20,170 nucleotides of DNA, taken from positions 1 to 20,170 of the IMG/VR virus record IMGVR_UViG_3300025168_000901; one strand, written 5' to 3'. The notes under the pieces were generated by a model that was not told where the DNA came from, searched no databases, and saw only the letters and a list, made by a program, of their open reading frames with translations. The position numbers and the translations under genes are program-made. Source of the DNA: a virus. The stretch's first letter is position 1. Every line of letters starts with the position of its first letter. Positions 1 to 5,985 of the stretch are shown one piece after another.

Positions 1-281
1 GGGCTAGTCCAGGTGTTTAGATCGGCTGCGCTGGGTGGATCGGCTGCGCTGGGTGGATCGGCTGCGCTGGGTGGATCGGCTGCGCTGGGTGGATCGGCTG
101 CGCTGGTCCATGGTCCAAGGATCCTCGACATCGATCAAAACTAAGAAACCGCAGAAAACCGCCATTTTTTCCAAAATCGCCAAACCCCCCCGCCAGTGGC
201 ACACCTTGACCTTGTTTGTCACAAATAAAGCTATGCAAAACTGAATCGGTTATTTATAGTGCCTAAGTTAGGAGTTATCCC
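1..281. other. Non-coding leader with GC-rich left end
   Basis: No convincing gene lies here. Bases 20-106 are a GC-rich tandem repeat (listed separately). The rest is AT-rich with homopolymer runs and leads into a TAGGAG ribosome site ahead of the ATG at 282. Open frames cross the region on both strands, but they owe their length to the repeat, whose 18-bp period keeps every frame open. A TTGACC at 206-211 resembles a -35 box, but no good -10 lies at the right distance, so no promoter is called. No tRNA fold or inverted terminal repeat was seen. Confidence 0.6.
20..106. repeat. 18-bp tandem repeat, about 4.8 copies
   Basis: The unit GATCGGCTGCGCTGGGTG occurs four times without a mismatch (20-37, 38-55, 56-73, 74-91), followed by a 15-base partial copy at 92-106. 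It is far richer in G+C than the genes to its right and lies close to the window edge. Each unit carries one GATC. The unit length matches plasmid iterons (roughly 17-22 bp), but no replication gene is visible beside it. It could also be a packaging, origin or recombination site, host-derived sequence, or an assembly edge effect. Confidence 0.95.
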
Positions 282-509
282 ATGAAAACAATTGTCCACG
301 TTAATCAACACATAGTGAAAAAAAATACAAAAACAGGTAGCCGTGAGCCGGTATTAACGGTAAAAACTTATAAGTCCAATGACTACGCTCACGAAGTCGT
401 GATCAAGGGTCCCTCTAGGGTTGTTCACAGCCCTGATAAGCCTTTGTCCTGTGGAGCGCGGGTTTGGATAGAAACTGAGGGAGAAGTTGAGGTGAAAAAA
501 TTTTTATAA
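282..509 (+). CDS. Small conserved hypothetical protein (75 aa)
   Basis: I cannot assign a function. The predicted protein is short, basic at its N-terminal half and mostly beta-like, with no membrane segment, signal peptide or cysteine cluster (a single Cys near residue 58). A TAGGAG ribosome site lies about ten bases before the ATG, which supports this start. It is the first gene of the window and is followed by a 57-base gap that holds the parS-like palindrome. Small proteins with a similar start (MKTIVHVNQH) seem familiar from marine phages near the terminase gene, but this rests on memory only. A small DNA-binding protein is possible but unsupported by any motif. Confidence 0.8.
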   Translation: MKTIVHVNQHIVKKNTKTGSREPVLTVKTYKSNDYAHEVVIKGPSRVVHSPDKPLSCGARVWIETEGEVEVKKFL

Positions 510-527
510 AAATTTTATACTTTTCGA

Positions 528-543
528 TGTTTCACGTGAAACA
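528..543. other. parS: Perfect parS-type centromere palindrome
   Basis: TGTTTCACGTGAAACA is a perfect 16-bp palindrome and extends by one matched pair to 18 bp (527-544). It equals the consensus chromosomal parS site bound by the CTPase ParB in most bacterial phyla. It lies in the 57-base gap between two small phage genes, just before the ribosome site of the second, so it does not interrupt coding sequence. With no loop and no T-run it is not a terminator. No parA or parB gene is visible in the window, so any ParB would come from the host or from another part of the genome. No second CACGTG-centred copy was noticed. Confidence 0.88.
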
Positions 544-566
544 TTATAGGATAAGGACATAAAGTT

Positions 567-725
567 ATGAATAAAGTAGTATGCAAAAACTGTGGGCACG
601 AATCCCATTGTGGGGTCCCTCTTAGGAAAAACATTAGTGACTCTACCAACGCTTCATGGACCAATGTTGAAGTTTGTAAAAACTGTCGTTGTTTAAAATG
701 TGAAACAAAAATGGATTTTGGATAA
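567..725 (+). CDS. Cysteine-rich zinc-finger microprotein (52 aa)
   Basis: A 52-residue open frame fills the gap between the parS-like site and terminase. The ribosome site AAGGA sits about ten bases before the ATG, and the TAA is followed at once by the terminase ATG at 726, so the two are likely co-translated. Cysteines fall in pairs: C6-x2-C9, then H11, H14 and C15, and C37-x2-C40-x-C42-x2-C45. This is the pattern of a protein binding one or two zinc ions. The position just before the large terminase is where the small terminase often lies, but this protein is too short and of the wrong type for a typical TerS. It may be regulatory or bind nucleic acid; the function is unknown. Confidence 0.75.
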   Translation: MNKVVCKNCGHESHCGVPLRKNISDSTNASWTNVEVCKNCRCLKCETKMDFG

Positions 726-2189
726 ATGCTACGTGCAGAAACCCCTGAGATAGAAGAGCGCCGTTTAAAGTTACAATTACGATTAGCCCAGCTTGAAGAA
801 GTAAAAACGTGTCAAGATGATTTCTTAGCTTACGTGAAAAAAGTCTGGCCTGAGTTTATTGTAGGCGCTCACCATAGAATGATAGCAAAAAAGTTTGAAG
901 ACATAGCAACAGGTAAAAATAAACGCCTTATAATTAACATGCCTCCAAGACACACTAAGTCAGAATTTGCCAGCTATCTTCTTCCTTCATGGATCATTGG
1001 CCGTGCACCAAAGACCAAGATCATTCAAACAACACACACGGCTGAACTTGCTGTTAACTTTGGCCGTAAGGTACGAAACCTTCTGGATACAGATATGTAC
1101 CAGTCTATTTTTGAAAAAGTAGAACTACAGGCTGACAGTAAAGCCGCGGGACGATGGTCCACGAACCATGGCGGGGAGTACTTTGCTGCGGGTGTTGGTG
1201 GTGCCATTACAGGTCGGGGTGCTGATTTGTTGATTATTGACGATCCGCATTCAGAGCAGGACGCACTTTCTGAAACAGCTATGGAACATGCCTATGAGTG
1301 GTACACTTCGGGTCCCCGGCAAAGACTTCAACCGGGAGGGGCTATTGTTATTGTTATGACGCGGTGGTCTTTGAAGGATCTCACTGCAAAAGTAATCAAG
1401 GCCCAAGGCTATGCGGACCATTCAGATAAGTGGGAGATAGTGGAGTTCCCTGCTATCATGCCTTCTGGAAAAGCTTGCTGGCCTGAGTACTGGGACGTTA
1501 ACGAGTTGGAAGGGGTCAAAGCTTCTTTGTCTGTAGGTAAGTGGAATGCTCAGTGGCAGCAGAACCCTACTTCAGAAGAAGGTGCTATTATTAAGAAGGA
1601 GTGGTGGAATATTTGGGAAGAGGATGAGGTTCCGCAGCTTGAATATATAATACAAAGTTATGACACGGCGTTTAGTAAGAAGGAGACGGCTGACTACTCT
1701 GCTATAACAACGTGGGGAGTATTTTATCCAAAAGAAGAGGGTCCCGCTAATCTTATACTTCTGGATTGCAAAAAAGGCAGGTGGGATTTTCCTGAATTAA
1801 AAATAGAGGCTATGGAACAATACAAGTTTTGGGAGCCTGAAACCGTTATTATAGAGGCAAAAGCATCTGGAACACCCCTAACTCAAGAATTGAGGCAGTT
1901 AGGAATTCCTGTTGTTAACTTTACACCGAGCAAAGGAAACGATAAGATAACACGAGTCCATTCCGTATCTCCTCTTTTTGAAAGCGGGATGATATGGGCA
2001 CCGGATGAACGTTGGGCAGATGAAGTCATTGAAGAATGTGCAGCTTTCCCAAATGGGGATTACGATGACTTAGTTGATAGCACCACGCAAGCCTTGATGA
2101 GGTATCGCCAAGGTAACTTTGTACAATTACCGAGTGATGACTGGATGGATTCAGAACCATCTACAGAGATACGGACTTATTATGGCTGA
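726..2189 (+). CDS. terL: Terminase large subunit
   Basis: This is the packaging motor: an ATPase that drives DNA into the prohead through the portal and a nuclease that cuts concatemers. The ATPase half shows a Walker A-type loop, MPPRHTKS, at 72-79 (a variant typical of terminases rather than classic GxxxxGKT), a Walker B LLIIDDP at 168-174 and the coupling motif MTRW at 211-214. The C-terminal RNase H-like nuclease shows the acidic set D313 (SYDTAF), E377 (IIEAKASG) and D447/D448/D451 (DYDDLVDSTTQ). At 487 residues it is full length. The gene starts directly after the zinc-finger microprotein, and its end overlaps the next gene by eight bases. No small terminase is recognised upstream. Confidence 0.96.
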   Translation: MLRAETPEIEERRLKLQLRLAQLEEVKTCQDDFLAYVKKVWPEFIVGAHHRMIAKKFEDIATGKNKRLIINMPPRHTKSEFASYLLPSWIIGRAPKTKIIQTTHTAELAVNFGRKVRNLLDTDMYQSIFEKVELQADSKAAGRWSTNHGGEYFAAGVGGAITGRGADLLIIDDPHSEQDALSETAMEHAYEWYTSGPRQRLQPGGAIVIVMTRWSLKDLTAKVIKAQGYADHSDKWEIVEFPAIMPSGKACWPEYWDVNELEGVKASLSVGKWNAQWQQNPTSEEGAIIKKEWWNIWEEDEVPQLEYIIQSYDTAFSKKETADYSAITTWGVFYPKEEGPANLILLDCKKGRWDFPELKIEAMEQYKFWEPETVIIEAKASGTPLTQELRQLGIPVVNFTPSKGNDKITRVHSVSPLFESGMIWAPDERWADEVIEECAAFPNGDYDDLVDSTTQALMRYRQGNFVQLPSDDWMDSEPSTEIRTYYG

Positions 2190-5085
2190 TGAACCCAAAC
2201 AACCCTCTACTGTTTTTCAAGATGACTTTCTTGATTGGGCCTCTAGGAATGATCAGCAAAGTCCTCCCCCTGCTGAGGTATCCCCAAATGATGCTTTAAT
2301 ACTTCCTTGCGGAGGAACAAAGGATCCCGCCTCATGTGCCATGGAAGCTTACAAGAGATACGTTGGTCCTACGTGGAACGAAACACGTAAAGCTTTAGGA
2401 GGAGAAGGTTTTCCTCGTTATCAGGACAAATCTCAAAACATACCGCAAGCCCTTAAAAACATGGGTGTTGATATGTACGTTTTATCTGCGGAGTACGGTT
2501 TAATACCCGCAGACACTCTTATAGAAAATTATGACCGGAGAATGACCCCTGATAGAAGAGAAGAGATTAAAGCTGACAAAAACCTTAGCCAAACTATATC
2601 CGACACTCTTTCCAAGTATAACCCTGAGAAGATTCATTTAGGTACTCCTAAAGATTACACCAAGCTTATTACGGATGTCATGGGAAAGAACTATCAATCT
2701 GTTTTTCCGGAAGGCTCTGGTCAGGGAAGCCAGAAGAAAGGCATAGTAGATTTTTTAAAGCTTAGGCTTCTGAAAGATGTAACCAAGGCCACCGGACAAG
2801 AACTTATTCCTTTTGGAGAAGACCCTGGACAAATTACCTTACCTATGGGTGAAAAGAAATCTAAGGAAGGTGTAGCATCAAAGATGTGGAAAGGTATTGG
2901 ATCCCTTGCGAGGCAAAGAGTTCCTATAATGGAAATAATAAGTGCTGCTCAAGGCACTTGGAATCAGATGGATCCTAAGACCCAACAAGAAATAACAAAT
3001 TTTATGCAAACACCATTCTACGAGTTACTTGGAATGGAAAAAGAAGGGATTGATTATTTCAGGGGCTTGGTAGGTTTGCCGCCCGGTGGCATTACTGATG
3101 TAGTTGACGATCCGATGGGTGATATGTCGAGGCAGTTAGACCTTGTAAAAGACACAGTTCTTGAAGAAGATTATCAACTAGAGAAAATGTATCTTGACCT
3201 AAAACTTACTCCCGAAGATCGAGAAGATGTTCAAAATATAAAAAAATTAAATAAAGGTTTAACCGAGCTTGAGTCTTTAAATCTGTGGCGCAGAAGACAA
3301 CCATCGGTGGTTCGAGATTTTTCAGGAAATGCATTTCCTAATCCTCAAGAACTGTCCCACGAAGAGTGGCAAAGAACTGCTCCGAAAAAGGAACTTGATA
3401 AGTTTACAAAAGACAAAGTTAAGAATGAAGGCATAGGTGGGCTGTTTGATTTTGACTTTGGAGAAGGCTCTTCGGGTGCCCAAAGAAAGAAGCAGTTAGA
3501 AGATTTTGAACGCCGCAGAAGGCAAGGTATTATGGCTAAGGCAGAAAATCCTGTTGAGACTAAGCAAGTTAAACGTTTCGGACAAACAGTAGACAAGCAA
3601 TATAAGCTACCTAGTGACCCCTTGTTTGAGGTTTCAAATGTTGATTTAGAAGAAAGTATTAGGCCAAGAGGTGGTCGGACTTCAAAAAACTATAAGTATC
3701 GTGAGCTAATGGGTGACGATCCAAAACTCTTATCAGAAAACCTTCCTCGCGGTTACTCTGAAAAAGATTTAGAATGGTTAAGGGAAAAAGGACTTACTTA
3801 TGAACAAGGACCTAAAGCAGTGAAACCTGAACAAGCTGGTTATTTAACCGTGGACCGTCCTGTTGAAAAACCTGAGTATGATTACACTCCGGCAGGTCAG
3901 TACAAAATGGAAACTAATAGTCTTGAAGGTTCTTTTTTAAAGCAGGGTAAAGGTGATGAACTTGGTATAAAATACGCCCCGCATAAAGACGAAGGAAGGC
4001 CTGATAACCCCATAGTTTTTCTTGAAAGCAGTACTAAAATAAAAGACAATCTTTTAGAAAAAGCAGAACGCGGTGAACTGTACCGCGCAAAAAACACGGG
4101 TGCTAAGAGTATTTATTCAAAAGAATATATGAATATTCCTGCTCTTAAAAAAGAAGCCCAAGAATTAATATCTTATCAAGAGGGTGTTATAGATTCATAC
4201 AAAAGAAATCTTAAAAATATTGATGAACGACTTGAACGGATGACAACTAATCCAACTCTTTACGGCCTTGATTTAACTGAAGTTGAAGATGATATAAAGG
4301 CTTACAAGAACTTCTCAATTCCTAATATAAATAAAAGAGTAGGTGATCTTGGTGACGAAGTGGAACATTTACAAAGGTTTATTAACGGTGAGAGTATATA
4401 TACCAAAAAAATGTATGATGAGGATAGTATAAAACAACGTGCCGAACTGGAAGCGGCTGGCGTAGAAATTATACCTTTTCATAAAAGAAACTCTAATCTT
4501 ATTAGCTACCGTCAAGGACTAAGGAAATTTTTAAGTGGGATGAAAGGTCATAACCAAGGCCCACCTATGGATGAAGATTCTGAATTTCCAAAGACACATA
4601 ACCAAGGCCCACCTATGGATGAAGAAGATCAGGGGGTTAAGGTAAAACTTAGAGGAATGTCAAAGGAGCCAAACCCCTTTATTGAATCTGTGGCTTCTGT
4701 TTATCCAGAAGAATCTCTTCCTTTTGGCGAAAATAAATTAGGTGAAGGTACTAGTAGATTTAATTTTAATGATAAAGGATGGGTTACATTAAGAAAAACA
4801 GAAAGCCCAAACACAGCCAAAATCGAATCCATACAAGCTTTTGAACCGGGTAAAGGCTTTGGAAATGAGGTGATGCAGGCTCTTGTTAAAAAAGCTGATG
4901 AAACGGGTGTTACTTTAACAGGTAATGTAGAGCCTTTTGGAAATGAGGAGAGGATGAGTAAAGAGCAGTTAGAGGAATTTTACAAGAGATTTGGCTTTCA
5001 GGTTTATGAAGAGGGTGACATAACGAGAGCTGTTCGGCTCGTTCCTGTAAAAGTAAAACTACAAGGCTTTAAAAGGAAGTACTAA
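2182..5085 (+). CDS. Large multi-domain polyvalent-like protein (967 aa)
   Basis: An unusually long protein between terminase and portal. I start it at the ATG at 2182 (MADEPKQPS), which overlaps the terminase stop by eight bases; the frame stays open back to 2119, but that stretch lies inside terminase. Residues 36-170 resemble the DUF6884/YaaA-like fold: a strand ending in LPCGGTKD (C-x3-K), then AYKRY, then VLSAEYGLIP and a conserved YDRRM. The middle (about 180-770) has no recognised domain; it is charged, with helical coiled-coil-like stretches near 650-770. Two copies of HNQGPPMDE begin at residues 790 and 806. The end (about 865-960) looks like a GNAT acetyltransferase core, with a GKGFGNEVMQAL cofactor-loop-like motif and a final EEFYKRFGFQVYEEG. 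Such mixed architectures are typical of polyvalent proteins that enter with phage DNA. The acetyl-donor site and activity are inferred. Confidence 0.75.
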   Translation: MADEPKQPSTVFQDDFLDWASRNDQQSPPPAEVSPNDALILPCGGTKDPASCAMEAYKRYVGPTWNETRKALGGEGFPRYQDKSQNIPQALKNMGVDMYVLSAEYGLIPADTLIENYDRRMTPDRREEIKADKNLSQTISDTLSKYNPEKIHLGTPKDYTKLITDVMGKNYQSVFPEGSGQGSQKKGIVDFLKLRLLKDVTKATGQELIPFGEDPGQITLPMGEKKSKEGVASKMWKGIGSLARQRVPIMEIISAAQGTWNQMDPKTQQEITNFMQTPFYELLGMEKEGIDYFRGLVGLPPGGITDVVDDPMGDMSRQLDLVKDTVLEEDYQLEKMYLDLKLTPEDREDVQNIKKLNKGLTELESLNLWRRRQPSVVRDFSGNAFPNPQELSHEEWQRTAPKKELDKFTKDKVKNEGIGGLFDFDFGEGSSGAQRKKQLEDFERRRRQGIMAKAENPVETKQVKRFGQTVDKQYKLPSDPLFEVSNVDLEESIRPRGGRTSKNYKYRELMGDDPKLLSENLPRGYSEKDLEWLREKGLTYEQGPKAVKPEQAGYLTVDRPVEKPEYDYTPAGQYKMETNSLEGSFLKQGKGDELGIKYAPHKDEGRPDNPIVFLESSTKIKDNLLEKAERGELYRAKNTGAKSIYSKEYMNIPALKKEAQELISYQEGVIDSYKRNLKNIDERLERMTTNPTLYGLDLTEVEDDIKAYKNFSIPNINKRVGDLGDEVEHLQRFINGESIYTKKMYDEDSIKQRAELEAAGVEIIPFHKRNSNLISYRQGLRKFLSGMKGHNQGPPMDEDSEFPKTHNQGPPMDEEDQGVKVKLRGMSKEPNPFIESVASVYPEESLPFGENKLGEGTSRFNFNDKGWVTLRKTESPNTAKIESIQAFEPGKGFGNEVMQALVKKADETGVTLTGNVEPFGNEERMSKEQLEEFYKRFGFQVYEEGDITRAVRLVPVKVKLQGFKRKY
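4549..4625 (+). repeat. 29-bp direct repeat encoding HNQGPPMDE
   Basis: Bases 4549-4577 and 4597-4625 are identical over 29 bases and lie 48 bases apart in the same reading frame. They encode two copies of the peptide HNQGPPMDE inside the large protein. Identity at silent positions points to a recent duplication. Short GHN-x-x-PP motifs occur in other phage proteins, often close to a terminus or between domains; here they sit in the linker before the GNAT-like domain. Confidence 0.9.
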
Positions 5086-5117
5086 ATTAACACTTTTTAT
5101 AATGGAAAGAGAATGCT

Positions 5118-5267
5118 ATGGTAGAACAGGAAATTATTTATGATCATGTTTGTTCGAGATGCGGGTGTAATAAACCGAAGGTCGAGGTACATGGTCACTA
5201 TCAGTGCGCCGACTGCAAATGTGTTACTGACGAATGTTGCCAAGGTGAACGGACCACGGCCCAATGA
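5118..5267 (+). CDS. Small zinc-ribbon protein (49 aa)
   Basis: A 49-residue frame between the large protein and the next gene. It carries two near-identical cysteine knuckles, C12-x2-C15-x-C17 and C30-x2-C33-x-C35, followed by C40-C41, with HGHYQC between them. This spacing is that of a zinc ribbon. It starts at ATG 5118, with GGAAAGAGA upstream as a weak ribosome site, and ends 18 bases before the next ATG. I associate this type (HVC..CGC, HGHYQC..C, DECCQG) with marine phages near terminase, but have not searched for it. The role is unknown; nucleic-acid or protein binding is the usual job of such ribbons. Confidence 0.75.
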   Translation: MVEQEIIYDHVCSRCGCNKPKVEVHGHYQCADCKCVTDECCQGERTTAQ

Positions 5268-5285
5268 CCATTAGGAGATCTTAAA

Positions 5286-5963
5286 ATGGCTGATACAATG
5301 ATGGAAAGGCTTAGCAATTATTTTGGGGGGGACCCTGATGCTGATCGAGGCCCTTTTTTAGACCCCGGACCGTTAGGTGGTATGGAGGATTTTAAACAAT
5401 CTTTTCGTAATATGGTTGCTATGAATGATCCGGAAGCTTTAAGAGAATTCATCAGGGCTTCCATGGGGGACATGATGACGATAGCACAGGACGACCCAGC
5501 TTTTGCTGCTGAGTTCTACAAAGCAGCCAATATGTTTCCAGAGACAATGGAAATGTTACCACCTTCTCTTAGAACTCCGGACATGGATGAAGTTCGAGGT
5601 AATATGGGACGCATGTCCGGCATGGATGCTGCGGGAGGCCTCACCACTACGGTTGCCCCAAACTTCGGTCCTCAATTTCTACCCGGTGAAGACAATGGTC
5701 CTTTTGACAGGGATCTTTCCGCAGGTACAGAAGGTGGGTATGGTATGGAACCAATGCCTATGGAGTACGCTTCTGGAGGTTATGTAAATAAACCTATGGA
5801 ATATGCTTACGGTGGTTATGTTAATAAGCCAAGAGCCATGGGCCATGGTGGGTATGTTCAAGGATCTAGTATGGACATGGCAGAGAAAGAAAATGTAAGA
5901 CCTGTTAATCGTACTTTATCAACGGCTCTTTCCCCAACCTTATCCATAAAACTTTTTGGGTAA
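5286..5963 (+). CDS. Hypothetical protein with C-terminal GGYV repeats
   Basis: Function not recognised. The ATG follows a TAGGAG site at good spacing. The N-terminal part is acidic, methionine-rich and helical (about residues 33-90, with NDPEALREFIRASMGDM). The central part is proline- and glycine-rich. Residues 158-193 form three 12-residue repeats, each centred on GGYV (PMEYASGGYVNK, PMEYAYGGYVNK, PRAMGHGGYVQG). No signal peptide or membrane segment is present. It lies directly upstream of portal with a 22-base gap, so it is expressed with the head genes and may be a minor virion or assembly protein. The low-complexity tail suggests a flexible, binding or multimerising segment. Confidence 0.8.
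   Translation: MADTMMERLSNYFGGDPDADRGPFLDPGPLGGMEDFKQSFRNMVAMNDPEALREFIRASMGDMMTIAQDDPAFAAEFYKAANMFPETMEMLPPSLRTPDMDEVRGNMGRMSGMDAAGGLTTTVAPNFGPQFLPGEDNGPFDRDLSAGTEGGYGMEPMPMEYASGGYVNKPMEYAYGGYVNKPRAMGHGGYVQGSSMDMAEKENVRPVNRTLSTALSPTLSIKLFG
5757..5864 (+). repeat. 36-bp in-frame tandem repeat, three copies
   Basis: Three consecutive 36-base units (5757-5792, 5793-5828, 5829-5864) encode the 12-residue GGYV repeats. The first two differ at only a few bases, mostly silent; the third is diverged and keeps mainly the GGYV core. Confidence 0.85.
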
Positions 5964-5985
5964 TCTTAAATAATAGGAGATTTGT

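Noticed and set aside
20-106. CRISPR array
   Set aside because: Units touch each other without spacers; this is a plain tandem repeat.
206-211. TTGACC as a promoter -35 box (also at 13946-13951)
   Set aside because: No acceptable -10 hexamer lies 16-18 bases downstream in either place.
4-244. Open frames on both strands across the left-end tandem repeat
   Set aside because: The 18-bp period is a multiple of three, so frames stay open and give hexapeptide repeats. There is no ribosome site and no known protein pattern.
528-543. The palindrome as a terminator
   Set aside because: It has no loop and no following T-run; its sequence fits parS exactly.
2119-2181. Upstream start for the large protein
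   Set aside because: The extra 21 residues lie inside the terminase gene; ATG 2182 gives the short overlap seen elsewhere in this genome.
5503-5861. Alternative frames on both strands over the GGYV-repeat gene
   Set aside because: They lack ribosome sites and overlap a well-supported gene completely.
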